Source of the DNA: Talinum fruticosum
Lineage: Eukaryota; Streptophyta; Magnoliopsida; Caryophyllales; Talinaceae
DNA: 64,000 nt
Assembly: GCA_021018815.1 (NCBI GenBank)
Contig: JAITYX010000090.1
Span: 2,073,501 to 2,137,500 of the forward strand
Direction: 5' to 3'
This document shows positions 10,395 through 22,790 of the stretch, piece after piece (the first letter of the stretch is position 1; every line of letters starts with the position of its first letter). The notes under the pieces were generated by a model. It did no database searches. It worked only from the letters and a program-made list of their open reading frames with translations, and was not told the DNA's origin. Position numbers and translations under genes: made by a program.

Positions 10395-13300
10395 TAAGAA
10401 TGGAGAGAAAAGAAGAAGAAGGGAAAGAATCCCAAGTAATAGATGAAAAACAAGCTGAGCCCATGTTTAGCCACCTAATCCGCAGCTCTATTACCCTCCC
10501 GGTAGACATGCTAAATAAGGACATGATGACAGCTCCTAAGATAGCAGAAAGTATCATGAATTAGTGTCCGAATCTCCCAAGGTGGATGAATTTCTCTTTT
10601 TAATGCTTTGATGACAACTTGGTTATCCCCTTCAAGGACAATGACCCGGAATCCTGCTTGAATCGCTGCTCGAACCCCATTCCTCATAGTCGTTGCCTCC
10701 GCCACCAGGATCGAAGCTGCCCCCAAATTAGAAGCTCCAGCTCCGAGAAATCTTCCTTCCCGGTTTCTAATGACGAACCCTCCGGTCGCCGACGATGAGG
10801 ATTTTGACCCATCAAAGTTGATTTTGATGAATCCTCCTGGCGATTTATGCCATCTAATAAATGTAGAAGACTTAGAGAGAGTGGGAGTAATAGATGAGTA
10901 GGTTGAAGAGATATGATCGTCCAACTTCCCTCTAGTTTTCCATTCTCGCCCAACTCCTTTTGGCACGTATAATCGTAGCCACTGGGTTGAATCCCTATTG
11001 TTGAAACCACATCATTTCTGCTCTTCCAAATGCTCCAAATCAAATTGGTCGCCCTAGCTAATAGGTTTGGATTGTGTGTCATCCTAAAAAAGACAAAATA
11101 TCCTCTAGTGTTGTAGTCCCGGCTGATTGATATTACAATCAACCCATTTCTGCTGGTAAGTTTTGCTCCGGGTTTCCTTGATAACTGGGCATTGCGAAAA
11201 TAAATGGTCAATGGATTCATTGTCTTGGTGACATAAGCGGCATTTTGGATCTATGATGATGCCTCTTTTAGCTAGATTATCCTTTGTTGCGATAGCACTA
11301 TGACGTACTTGCCACATGAACACTTTAATTTTAGGTAAGACATCCAACCCCGGATCCGGGAGGAGGTCCACGACATCCGCTCCGTAAGGGGTAAATAATG
11401 GACATTCCAAGTGGCCGACTTAGGCCGTGAAACGTCCACTACCCGAGAGTCCCCAACAAACAGCATCTTCGAAATCATGAGAAGGTACTTGGAATACTCT
11501 TAATCATCGACAAATTTCCAACGGGAGAAAGGATCGAAGTAGTTGGAAATTCCAATGCTTTTCATCCGTGAAACATGTATTAACCGTAGCGTTTAAAGGG
11601 GGATTCCTGGAATACTACTATCATAATATTCTAACGAGTGGAGTATGTCCACACCGGATATCATACCATAATTTAGTAATTCTACCATTTCCAATTTTCC
11701 ATCTTAAACCTTTTTGGAACAAATCCCTTTCATTAAGCAAGCATTTCCAAGCCCAAGAATCCGACGATTTGGCTTTTCTAGAAAAAAATTATGTGCTCGA
11801 GTGGATATTTAGCATGCATGGTTTTAGCCCAAAAATTATCAGGTTCGTAAAGATAAATCCAAATGAGTTTGCACAGAAAAGCTCTGTTGACTGCCTCTTA
11901 TTTCCTTAACCCTAACCCACCTGAACTTTTAGGCCTGCAGATTTTATCCCATGAAATAAAAGGCAAACGCTTGTTATCATGAGATTTTCCCCAGGAAAAA
12001 TCACGATTAATCTTATCTAACGCATTTGTTGTAGCTTTTGGAAGCTTAAAACATTGCATAGTATGAGCTGGCAAGGATTCTAGATTCGATTTGGATAAGA
12101 ATCATTCTACCGCTTTGGACAAAGAATTGGCTTTCCAATTTTGAAGTTTTCCATATGTTTTCGAAACGATGTTAGAAAAAGTCATAAAATTTGGCCGCCC
12201 TTTAAAAGCTGGGTAGCCTAAATACTTCCCCAAAGAATCCCTATGAGGAATATTAAAGATAGAAGCAATCTGTATTCCTATCAGTTGCTATAGCATTTTT
12301 AGAGAACACGAGAGCAGACTTATGAAAATTTATAAGTTGCCCCGATTGATCACATAATTCACTTAGGATAGAATTAAGTCGAAAACATGTCTCTTGATCT
12401 GTCTTACAAAAAAGCAAGCTATCATCTACAAAAAGTAGGCAAGGTATCTTTGGGGCCGTGAGCAAATTTTAATACCAATTCCAGATTTTGGCAGCATGCC
12501 GCCTGGTGGAGTCTATATGCTAGCACATCCAGACGGATAATGAACAGGTAAGGAGAGAGGGGATCTCCTTGTCTAAGGCCTCTTCATGGTCGGAAAAATC
12601 CACAAGACTCATCATTAATCATGATTGAATAAGAGACCATGGTGATACATTCTCTAATCCAGTTGATCCACTTATGATGAAAACCCAAATCTCTTAAACA
12701 GGAAAAAATAAATTCCCATTCAATTCTGTCATAAGCTTTTTCCATCTCCAATTTGAGGCCAATATAAGCTTGCTTGCCTTTAACATTGCTAAATTTATTA
12801 ATAACTTCATGAGCCAAGAGAATATTATCATGAATGTTTCTACTTGGAACAAAAGCACTTTGAAAAGGACTAATAATCCTTTGAAGAATGGGTCTTAGTC
12901 GGTTAACTAGAACTTTAGCAATGATTTTGTACAAGCTACTGCACAAGCTTATTGGTCTATAATGCGAAGTCAAGGTAGGATCTGAGATCTTGGGAATTAA
13001 GGCTATAAACGTATGATTAACTTCTTTAAGAAGCTTAGTATTATTGAAAAACTGTAAGACACAATTAACAATATCATTCCCAATGATGTCCCAATGATGT
13101 TGGAAAAATCCTTTTCCAAATCCATCTGGTCCCGACGCTTTAGCGGGGTTCATTTGGAAAGCTGCTATTTTAATTTCTTCTGAAGAAAATGGAAATATCA
13201 TATTCATATTATCACTGTCTGAAATAAGGGGAATCAAATTGGTGGTGACCATCTCAAAGGAAGCTCTTTGGGAGCGAAATCGATTGGTAAAATCCAAAAT

Positions 13301-14498
13301 GAATTTATGCTTGATACTACTATTGTCGGTGATCCAACCTACAACATCATCTTTGATTCTTTCAATATGTCTCCTTCATTTTTGACCGCACAAGTTCTAT
13401 AGAAGAATTTAGAGTTACGATCTCCTTTCGTAAGCCATTCTTTCCTATAAAACTTTCCCCAATACTTTTGGTTGAATATGAGTAACCGCTCTCTCTGTTT
13501 AATTAGCCTGGAATGCCAATGCAATAGTGCTGGAACTGCAGGGATCATTGATTAATTTATCCTCCACTTTTTGTAGTTGGGATGAGTTTCTATCCACTCG
13601 TTGACCGTAATTACTACAAGCTCGAGCAACCTATTTTTTAGATGAACCTTTATATTTTTCATTTTACTTACAACCTTAAACATACAGGTACCTCGAGTGT
13701 CGAAACCCATTGATCTCTAATAATTTTTTTGTCTAATCATAGGTTGACCAATGATTTTGGTATTTAAAATTCCTGCAACGCCTATAATTTATTTCTGGAT
13801 TTCTGTTCAAAATTAAGTAACCGTGGTCCGAATAAGAGAAGGGCCCATGCTGAACTCGAACAAGAGGGGTAAATGTTAAGCCAGTCTCTTCTCGCAATCG
13901 CTCTATCTAGTCTTTCATAGATAAGTCTGTCCTTTGATAAATTTCTTCCAAGTAAACAACCTGCCAATAGATGGAATGGATTCACCTTGAATTGATGATA
14001 AAAATCTCTCATCCAATGCACATTAAAAGGGATAAAGATTTCCCTCCCGCTTTTTCATTGAGATTCTCCATTTCATTGAAGTCTCCTAGAATACACCATG
14101 GCAAATTAACAATAGAATCAAGTTCCTTGAGGTGGTTCCAAAAGACCTCCTTATCAATGGCCCGAGCTGGCCCATATCTTCCAGAAATAACACATTCCTT
14201 TTGATTACTTTTGTCAAATACATATAAATGGATTGCTCAATGATCTTTAGCCAATACTTGTGCCGTAATACTAGATGAATTCCAAAGCACCCACAATCCA
14301 CCACAATGATTATGTGGTAGAGTAAATTCATAGTTATCATAACCAAGGGAAGGTAATATTTTCACCGAATTATTAGCATTAGTCAATGTGTCAATAAGAA
14401 AAAGAATATCTGGTCAAAATTTTTGGTTAATCACAAGGATTTCCTGTTTAACTTGCTTGTCGTTTAGCACCTTGAACATTCCATGCAACAATTTTCAT
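10395..14498 (-). pseudogene. LINE ORF2: endonuclease-reverse transcriptase-RNase H, broken
   Basis: The frame opens at 14,498 with MKIVAWNVQGA, the typical start of the APE-like endonuclease of plant L1 elements; an endonuclease segment with RLDRAIARRDWLNIYP follows near 13.9 kb. Reverse transcriptase runs from 13,297 to about 12,250, with PAKASGPDGF, ALIPKISDPTLTSHYRPISL and the FVDD catalytic box (a YxDD variant) near 12,430. A zinc-finger segment with CRLCHQDNESIDHLFSQCP lies near 11.2 kb, and RNase H with INFDGSKS, VRNREGRF-like and EGDNQVVIKAL-like motifs at 10,966-10,511. The parts lie in different frames and one conserved Trp codon near 10.47 kb reads as a stop, so the protein is dead. 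It would copy the element RNA at the target site. Confidence 0.85.
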
Positions 14499-14578
14499 GA
14501 GAGACCCAAAGAAAACCCCCAACAATACACAATGTTGGGAGGGGGAGGACAACCAAAAAATATCAAAAGGAAATGAAT

Positions 14579-16370
14579 CTAAAAAACAGTCCCTGTGATC
14601 CGAAAAGGCGAAGAGGGGCACGAGTTAATACTCCAACATAGCAATCCAATAATAAAAACAATCCATGGTAAAATAGAAAGGCTGAGAGTACCACTAAAAC
14701 CAGGATTCCGAGTTGTAGATGATGATAAACATCTTCCTCTCGCTAGTAATCCATGCCTATTGTATCTGTTTGCATGTTCCATTGAATCGAATAAAAACAA
14801 TAAATTATACACAGCTTGCGAGTGCAAGAAGCGAGCCCTTTTCGGGGTGGTCGGAAATATAGCCTTGGAAGATTCAGTAGCAACCGAACCTTCTCTCGCA
14901 TAAACAATCACAAAAAAGAAGAAACACACAAGTAAAAGAAATTGCAAAAAAAGATCATGCCCCTCCAGTGCAAACCACTTGCTTCTTAGGTGGGTCTTTA
15001 CGTGTCTTCTCCGCGATCCTTTATATCTAATCCACAACCCGACAATAACATTGAAAACAGACCCGAACTTAGTAAAATGATACCGGCGCAGACTCCAAAT
15101 GTAGCAAGCAAGAATCACAACTCCCGAGTGTACCCAAATATCTTCACCAAAACACCCCGAGTGTAACGGAAAAGACATAGCATCAGCTATAAAAAGAGAG
15201 AAACAGGTCTCGGAAAGATCAAGTCTATCCTCATCGACAAGAATCATACTTGGCGGCATGAACCTTTGTGGCTTCCAGCCTTCACGAGGGGCAGCCCACA
15301 AAGTTACTAATGCCACCAAAGTAGGATCAACTCTAGAACCAACAAAAAGGAACATACATCCCCGAGAAAACACTATCAAAGCCACTAGAGATATTCGATC
15401 ATCATGGTCTAAAAGTAGATGAGAACAAGACCATTCACTCCAAACAACCCAAACGAAGTGTTCAAGTAATAGAAGACCTGAAGAGAAACAAGAGATACGG
15501 GAGGAAAAATAAGATCGGCATCTAAAAGCCATCTTAGAAGGACATTATCAACACAACAATAAACATGCGTAAAAATCAGCTGAACATAGCCAGGCCCACC
15601 AGGCCATCGGGACCCACTAGCATCCATAAACGAAATTGAGGCTAGATAAGAATAGAAACATATAATTCTCGAACAAGGAAGGTTCTAAGCAAAAATAAGT
15701 ACTTGTGCATTGTCAAATTAGAAACGAGGACACCGGAGGCCACTTTTCCAACCATAATGCCAAAACCCCAAACCCTAAAGTAAATGATGTGGATTGTAGT
15801 TGATGAACAGCTATTAATCCATCCCATCTTACTAACAGAATTATGTAGTTCAAACCATACCATACATAGCAAAAAGGAAGTTGAATACGTCAAAGAGTGA
15901 AATCCATAACGAGCAAGATAAGATCTTTCATAGGTAAGCGTAGGTATGCATACGGTCTCTCCAGGATAAGCATGGCTAGAAAAACAAAAAGACTCCACAG
16001 ACAATAGCCAAGCCAAGCATATGCAAGCCAAAAAATAACCCAACCCAGCCATCATTGCAAGGATAGGAGTGAATCGGAAATCTAGATGATGCGAGAATCG
16101 GAAAGAGCGTACATAGTCCATAAACCGTAAAGAAATAGAACAACAAAAAGACATTGCAACAGCACCCCCACCTCTGTGAAGAAAGAGCGAGAGTAGCAAA
16201 AGCCCCCACTCCTGCAAAACCCACCCAACCTGAAACCCAAGGGTAAAACGAAACCGAAAGGAGGAAACAAAGCTGAATCTAGAACAAGAGACAGAGGGGG
16301 AGAAACAGGGGGAGATACATCCAATCATCATACCTATAAAAAGCTCACCACTAGCACCAACATAACCCAA
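14579..16370 (-). other. Long LINE inter-ORF spacer with two open frames
   Basis: Between ORF1 and ORF2 about 1.9 kb remains with no recognisable domain. Two frames on the coding strand are open: 15,642-16,370 (242 codons from MGYVGASGELF) and 14,579-15,532 (317 codons from MAFRCRSYFSS). Both translations are dominated by F, L, S, V, C and W, as expected from a T-rich spacer read by chance, and show no conserved motif or zinc finger. Membrane-like stretches are therefore probably spurious. They are recorded because spacers this long are uncommon in plant L1 elements. Confidence 0.35.
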
Positions 16371-16393
16371 AAAAAGAAGTACAAATAGATCAT

Positions 16394-17700
16394 CTAGAAG
16401 TTAAGAGAAGGGGAGGAGAAATCTTCCTCCTCCTCACACACTTTCCTTTTCTTTCCTGTATCCGAAGAGTAAGCGACATCAACCATTTCTTCCATATCTT
16501 TACTTCCATCTTCATGAGCCATATTGCCATTATCAACCAAACAATCCAACTCCATAACGGAATCATCAGCGAGAATTCGGGAAAGTCTGTTCAGCCATGA
16601 GAGGATCATTGGACGGGAAGTTCAGGGTGGAGGTTGAGGCTGAGAGGAGGAGAGTTGATAGGAGATGAGGGGCCTGGGATAGGGAGGATACCCATATCCG
16701 GCCCAGCAGCAATACTATGGATTCTTTCTTCAAGAAGGGAAAGAACCTGGCTGGCGAGCATTTATGTACTGTACCGGAGCGACGAGTACATTACCACCAG
16801 CCTCTTTAGCCGAGTCATAGCCACATTGGGAATCTCGGCGGTTTGCAAGGATACTGAAGCATTAGGCTGATATCACATTAGTTGGATTGGTAATACCATC
16901 TTTGGACACTCTAGGAACCTTGCCCCCTTTTTTAGGAGTAACCTTAATCCAATTTTCGGAAGGAGGAACAGTAGGGGAAGCCGATCGCCCCATAGTCGAA
17001 GGACTAACCCCTCCCCAATGACGAAAACGCATCACTACCAAATTTCTCAACGACCACTTCAATTCTAGACTCAACTAGGGCCTTAGGGTAAGCTTCAAGC
17101 AAATGAGACTCACAGGCACAAAGAGCGCAGACTTCATGAAGACCCTCATACGTAAGAGGAAGCAAAACCGAATGATCTGTCATCACCCACCGAAATGGAA
17201 CATCTCAAGGGTTTCGTGATATCTATATTGACACAAGCCCTAGCAAATTTTCCTTCCTGACGAAGCATAGGTTGCCGATCAAGTTTGAACACCTCCCCAC
17301 GAGGCTTTAACATGGTTGACAATGCGTCGAAATTCCAAAACTCCCAAGGGAGTGTTGGAGTATGAACCCACTGGTCAATCCTAATGATAGAGGAAGCATA
17401 GGGGTCAAAGAAGGGAATCCAAGTCCTAAGGACAAGGTTCAAACCTTGAATGAACCAAGGTCTATTTTCCCAAACATAGCTCTTATCCTCAATGTTAGCA
17501 AACCGAAAAAGAAACCAACCATTACCAAGTTCCACATAATCGATATTGCCCTTGACAGACTTGCAATCTAATTTAGTTTTACCTTTAACAATATGAAGAG
17601 GCAAAGACTCCCCTACACCTTGCCCAAAAGACACAAAGCTTTGAGAAGATCAATATTAGACAAAGAAGAGAAATTAGAGACCAATAACTCATTACTCATC
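16394..17700 (-). pseudogene. LINE ORF1: DUF4283-like RNA-binding protein, broken
   Basis: The segment at 17,634-17,146 has the DUF4283 signature of plant LINE ORF1 proteins, with GNGWFLFRFANIEDKSYVW, then RPWFIQGLNLVL, then LPWEFWNFDALSTML. It is followed by a zinc-knuckle region, CALCACESH near 17.1 kb, in which the usual second half is degraded, and by an acidic/basic tail ending near 16,394 (KKRKVCEEEE). An upstream ATG region near 17,700 is out of frame with the domain, indicating a frameshift. The protein would bind element RNA as a chaperone. Broken into at least three frames. Confidence 0.7.
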
Positions 17701-18867
17701 AGATTAGAATTACTACCACTAGACTTATCACCTATCCGATGCGAGTAATCATTTCCAGCTCCTCTGTTGAGAAGACTAGATTCTGGCACAACGCGAGAGA
17801 TCGAATATCATGTGGATCCTCCGGACCGAACTTAACCTTGTTGGAGAAAGATGCCGGGAGATCTGATCATTATTTCCCGAAAGAAGATCCGAGCATTCAG
17901 CCAACACACTTGTGTTTGGAAGTTGGGCGGGAGAATCGAAGAGGAATGATTGTTTGGATCGAGTGGTAGGCCATGAGAGATATCAGATTTTAGAGGAGGA
18001 ATATCGGACATGAGCGAGATAAAACTTAGCAAAAGTGAGAAAGAGCAATGATACAATCAATTGAGTTCCCAAGGTCCGCAATTTATAACTCCCTCGAGAC
18101 CACACCCGAAGGTCAAGTAAGCTAGTCGCTACGGTGATAACAGGGACACCATAATAGTAAACACGCAACCGATGAACAAGTAAAACAACCGAAAAACCCT
18201 CTCATAGATTGATCAAGTAAACCGACACCATCAAACATCACAAAGAGAAGAATCCGAAGCCGTAAACAAATAATTTTGAAAACAAAGAATGAAAGAGAGG
18301 AGGAAATTTCGTACTGAAAATATAAAAAGAGAACCAGAATTTCGGGAAATCCGAACCGAAGCTTACCGTGGAGTCCGGGATCGTCATGAATAGTAAGAAG
18401 TACTATCCCACGAGGAGTCGGCACCCACGCGGTAAGGTGTTCTGCACCAGCCACCATGCGTTGAACAAGTCTTAATGCACCGAAACCGTACCTTAAGTCC
18501 TCAATAACATCATATACACCTCTAAGCCCATCTAATCTCCGGAGACCCATACGCAACCAAGAAATCCGACGAGTAGAAACAACCAATATCTTACCATCCC
18601 ATGATCCGAACTTCCATATTCTAGGATTTGAAGGCCAAAAAGCACTGTTATGCTGACGAGAAACGGTGAAAACAGAGGGGTAGCAATTAATTTGAGGGCG
18701 AATCAAGAGAGGAAAGCAAACGAAGCTGCAGAGGTGAGAGAGTGGCTAGGGTTACAGTGAAGATCCGGAGGCTTCTTGAGTCTAGGGTACCGAAAAAGCA
18801 AGAGCATCTCTCACTAGAGTTATCTTTCTCTCACTAGAGTTATCATCACATCTCTTGCGGTTCCATA
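17701..18867 (-). other. LINE 5' leader
   Basis: Upstream of ORF1 to the 5' end of the element. A 194-codon frame (18,706-18,122, minus) has no recognisable domain and is not claimed as a gene. Confidence 0.4.
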
Positions 18868-18879
18868 CTTTTAGAAGCT
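18868..18879. repeat. LINE target site duplication, right
   Basis: CTTTTAGAAGCT, one mismatch from the left copy at 10,300-10,311. Confidence 0.65.
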
Positions 18880-19277
18880 AATTGTTATATATTTATCTAC
18901 CATTTTTTATTTTTCGCTTTAGGCTATTGATGGAATATTAAGGTGGAGTTAACTTCAATATGAAAAGACTAAAATATCTCTAGGATTTCAACAGAAATGG
19001 GACAAGCGAGGAGAATTTAAGCAATTAATAAGGAGAATTTAAGCAATTAATAAGGATGAATTTAATAAACTAGTCATTAATATATCATTTAAATTACTAA
19101 CGGGTAATAGAGAGTAAATAATAAAGAGGAGAGAAAAGAGGACTCAATAGGGGTAGAAAAACAACATTTTTTTAATCATATAATGCACCTACTGTCATAT
19201 ATGTAGTGCAATTGTAGTCTTATCGAGAGCGAAAGAAGCCAAGACATCATAACCAAAGATGGCATCTGGATGGGCAT
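18880..19277 (+). repeat. Paralogous upstream block of knottin copy 2 (right of LINE)
   Basis: Matches the upstream flank of the inverted copy 4 (reverse complement of about 57,380-58,090), including the TATTGATGGAATATTA word. It contains a short tandem duplication of a 22-base AAGGAGAATTTAAGC unit near 19,010-19,055. Confidence 0.6.
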
Positions 19278-19285
19278 TATAAATA
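19278..19285 (+). promoter_or_regulatory. TATA box of knottin copy 2
   Basis: TATAAATA, 83 bases before the first-exon ATG, in the same context as copy 1. Confidence 0.65.
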
Positions 19286-19367
19286 TGGCTTTGGCGACAG
19301 AGCATAACCAACACTCAAAGCTAATTACCTACCAAATAATTAAGCATCCTTGAATCAAAGAGAAAAT

Positions 19368-19461
19368 ATGGAGAGGGCTTCCTTTTCACTCCTCAAACTT
19401 GCTCTCTTGCTGGCTCTCTTCATCACCACCATAGGTGAGTACATCTCTTTCAAGACTTGCT

Positions 19462-19502
<41 letters not shown>

Positions 19503-19865
19503 AATATTTCAGTTATTTCTTTGATGTCTGAGTTACAAATGGATCATTAACTGTATGATAATTTTGCTAGCTTCGAGCTATGGGGAAGTACCAGCAGCAC
19601 ATAAAGGAGTGCAGACTTGAGGGGGAAAATCGTATTTGAAGATGACGCAATGTCTGGAAAAGCCGAAATGGTGATGGAAGATGGAAAAATAGAGATAGTC
19701 CAAGTCGAACCAGAAGCGAAGGTCTTGGTGCCAAATATTAAAACAGTAACAAATGAACATTCTCTTAAATGTATACACTCTGGTTCCCCTTGTAATCCCT
19801 TTGGAGAATCTTGTTGTGGTGGTGGTTTTTGCTTTCCAGGACCTATTTTATCCCTCTGCGTCTGA
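19368..19865 (+). pseudogene. Cystine-knot peptide precursor, copy 2 (frameshifted)
   Basis: Exon 1 (19,368-19,434) encodes the same signal peptide as copy 1. A 136-base intron holds a (CT)n tract at 19,463-19,499. Exon 2 (19,571-19,865) begins ASSYGEVPAAHKG but is one base short compared with copy 1 near 19,612, giving a TGA within the pro-region. Beyond it the frame from 19,617 is fully open through the pro-region and a six-cysteine domain spaced C-x6-C-x6-CC-x4-C-x8-C. Total exon length is exactly one base short of a 120-residue frame. TATA box, splice sites and 3' region are preserved. It is either a very recent pseudogene or a consensus error. Confidence 0.75.
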
Positions 19866-20460
19866 GTCCCAAGTCTCGAGATTACTTGTACCACCTGGTG
19901 TTTGGCCAAGAAACTTTTGTTTTGTATCTCTATCTTGTGTACTTTGTTGTATCCATCAGCGCCACCCCATGTAATATCTATGGAAAGAAATAATGATTAT
20001 CATCAATGCGAATCTTTGCAACATGTTTTTGTTGATATGGGAAGATTGACCCATTCGTTCTGCGTAATCATCCCTTGCTGAGAAACTGTATGCAAATGCC
20101 ATGAAAAATTTAATGTTGTTTACTAGACTAATATAATCCTCCTTTGGTATATATGAAAAGAGTAGAAATGTTGTTTTATACATCAATTTTGAAATGAAAC
20201 CTAACCGTAATTGGATTGAGGGGAAAACTTAAAGTAGATTGGAAGAACATTACCGTCTCCCCACGGCAAGCCATTGGAAGAACAAAACTTAAAGTAGATT
20301 CTTTAAAATCAATTATGCATGAAAGATCCAAATTTCAATAAAAATGGGCATGGATTTGTCTGTAGACACTTAACTCCCCATTACATGCACTAGTATGCAA
20401 TTACGCATAATCAAGAGTTGTTCCAAAAAAAAAAAAACGTCATTTTTAATTTTTGTCTAC

Positions 20461-20590
20461 TCTTAGGCACTATTTGGACATAAGGAAAATAGGAAGGGAA
20501 TAAATATTAAGAAAAATACGAGTTAGAAAAAAAATGGAAGAAAAATCAACTTTCTTCTCTTTATTTAGATATTGGACAACGCAATAAAAA
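20461..20590 (+). repeat. Paralogous downstream block of knottin copy 2
   Basis: Matches 4,085-4,210 downstream of copy 1, with the same TTTGGACATAAGGAAAATAG core. Confidence 0.5.
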
Positions 20591-20699
20591 AAACGTCATT
20601 TTAAAAATGAAAAAATTCATCTCTAAAATATAAATTTTTGTTTCTAAATACATTTAGAGATGAACCAAAAACAAAAACACTCCGTTTCTAACCCCATTG

Positions 20700-22265
20700 T
20701 CGCAGATGCGGTTTAGAAACGTGAAGACTCGGACACTACTTAACACATTTCTGAGTTGTATCGAAGGAATCAGGTATAAGAACTTCTTATGTATGGAGTT
20801 TTGATTCCAAGGCATTCGTTGTACCGTAGAAACTTTTCTGAGTGATGTGGTATTTTCTCTAAGTGATACAGCATTTATTTCATGTCTTTCTTGCTTGTTT
20901 TAAGTGAATCGGAAAACCGATATATGCATCTCACTCGGTTCCGAGTCCCTCTTCACTTAGACATTGACTAGTATTTTGCTTTATCGCACTCAGATCTGAC
21001 TTCGTATTATAAATTCCATTTCGTTGAAGTCAGTGCTTCTAGTCCGAATTAAGCTTAGTCTACATCAAGTTACTTCACTCGATATTTGTTATGTAACTTG
21101 CTTCGAACTTAGACTAACTCGGATGGAATTTTGAGTTTCATGGATATTAGACTCGGAAAATTTCATTCATTTTTCTGACTCGGATAATTAGTTGCTTAAT
21201 TGTCTTATTTATATTATTATCTGTGTCTAATCGTGGACCAAAGTATTTTATACTTTGAGAACCAAAATTGATTTACTTTTGTAGGTGATTCAAACGAGGA
21301 CATGCTTTTGAATTACAAAAGTAACCGGCTTCAAAATGTCAAATCACCAAGCAGACATGGCTTTTCCTCTTCTCTGTCTTAGTCCCGAGAAGATTGTGTC
21401 AGTGCTGTCTGTTTCCAAATCTAGAAAACTGAAACGTCAAGCTTAACGGTGGTTTCCACCTTACCTTTAAAGACACTGCCGGTGGTTTCGGGACTTCCAA
21501 GAGAGTTAAACCGTTGCCCAACGTTCATATCACAACGGATACTTTCCGAGTGACTCGGAAAGTCCGTGTCAACAGATCGGATAACGGTCACTCTGCCTGG
21601 TTATCTATAAATAGAAGCCAACTCACAAGACTTGAAGATTGCCGAACCTATTGTTAATACACGTACTTGAGCAAAGTCATTGTATTCATTCTCAACCTTC
21701 TACTTACAACTCCCACTCTGTAATTCATTACTTTCTAAGTTGTAAGGTCTTGTACTTAGTTACAAACACTTTCTTACTTTCCGAGTAAGGTCCCTTGACT
21801 AAGTCTGTAAGGGTTAACTCAGCTTAGTTGTCCCTAGCTATAAGGGTTATCTCAACTAGGAAGTACTAGATTAGATAAGGGAATTTCTGAGTCTAGGAAA
21901 ACTTGTAAAGAGTTGTTTAAGGGAGCAACTTAGGTTCGATCAGTCCATCGTATTTTGTGGACTCAAAATAGTGGATTTGACTTCGTGCTTGGACTAGCAC
22001 GGTCCGTGGTTTTTCGCCCCGGGGGGTTTCCACATAACTTCTCTGTCTCTATTTTCTGAGTACATTCTAGACTTAGATGGTTTGAAAGTTTCAGCTATTT
22101 CCGATTCTTTATTGCAATTCTGAGTTCATACTTTTCTGACCCTGCTATTGACTCGGAATCTATTTTTGTCTCCACTTTGGCAAAAGAGTTTGATTTTCAA
22201 AGAGAATCCACCATCACCCTATTCATCCCCCTCTAGGGTGACTCAAACTCTCCCCGAGCAAACCT
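20700..22265 (+). mobile_element. Copia-like LTR remnant, boundaries uncertain
   Basis: The stretch has LTR features in order: TATAAATA at about 21,607, a downstream polyadenylation-like region, a block reading GTTTTTCGCCCCGGGGGGTT that resembles the GTTTT-CCC-GGG-TTTTCC box of copia LTRs, and a terminal ATTCATCCCCCTCTAGGGTG block common next to copia LTR ends. No protein-coding domain is present. Exact TG...CA ends and target duplication could not be fixed. Words such as GACTCGGA recur many times. Flanking stretches (20.60-20.72 and 22.27-22.41 kb) are rich in GAAATGAAATTT and CGTTTCTAAA words and may be an older host element. Confidence 0.35.
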
Positions 22266-22586
22266 TCAAAATGAAAGAAAATTTCATTTCAATTTGCAAT
22301 GAAATTTAATTTCGTCTCAAATAGAAACGAAACTTTACGTCTCTAAATTTAAAATTTTCGTTTATATTTAAAACGAAATTAGAAATGAAATCAATTTCGT
22401 TCACGAAATGTTTTACATTCCACATTGGCTCTCAATCTATTCTTGTACATAATGTACATAAATATATCAACCTAAAAAACTACAAACATACCAAAAACAC
22501 CATGCATATATATGTTAAATCTTGAAAATCGTTATATATAGAGTAACTTCGTTTCTAAAAAGACAAATATATACATGAAAAATTTT

Positions 22587-22589
<3 letters not shown>

Positions 22590-22650
<61 letters not shown>
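22590..22650. repeat. (TA)n microsatellite
   Basis: About 60 bases of uninterrupted TA repeat. Confidence 0.95.
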
Positions 22651-22651
<1 letters not shown>

Positions 22652-22725
22652 CTTAACATAGTAATCCAAGAACATATATTCCAAGTAGGGGAAGGGTGTT
22701 TCTAAGAGTTGAGGGAAGGGTGTTT

Positions 22726-22790
22726 CTAACAGTAACCCATGAACAATCTCTTCAATGTATGCTTCCTGGGTTTAATCTTTTTGAATTGCA
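22726..22790 (+). pseudogene. Possible relic of a fifth knottin exon
   Basis: The frame reads TVTHEQSLQCMLPG, resembling the junction of pro-region and first cysteine of copies 1, 2 and 4 (T-V-T-N-E-Q-S-L-K-C). Nucleotide similarity is visible over about 40 bases, then lost; the remaining cysteines are absent. No promoter or first exon was found upstream, and a 21-base duplicated GGGAAGGGTGTTTCTAA word precedes it. It lies between copies 2 and 3, where an additional copy would be expected. Confidence 0.35.

Larger units (their letters stand above)
10312..18867 (-). mobile_element. L1-type LINE, near full length, decayed
   Basis: On the minus strand the order is a leader (18.87-17.7 kb), ORF1 with a DUF4283-like domain and a degenerate zinc knuckle (17.7-16.4 kb), a long spacer (16.4-14.5 kb), ORF2 with endonuclease, reverse transcriptase and RNase H (14.5-10.4 kb), and an A-tail read as poly-T at 10,311-10,322. 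A 12-base target duplication with one mismatch borders it, and an uninterrupted paralogous site at 1.46 kb confirms the edges. This is the usual plant L1 layout. A 20-base tandem duplication around TCACTAGAGTTATC sits at the 5' end (18,807-18,844). Both ORFs carry stops or frameshifts, so it cannot move by itself. Confidence 0.85.

Noticed and set aside
15642..16370. Multi-pass membrane protein in the LINE
   Set aside because: Hydrophobicity follows from T-rich sequence; no homologous domain, and it lies in the spacer between ORF1 and ORF2. Kept only as a low-confidence spacer note.
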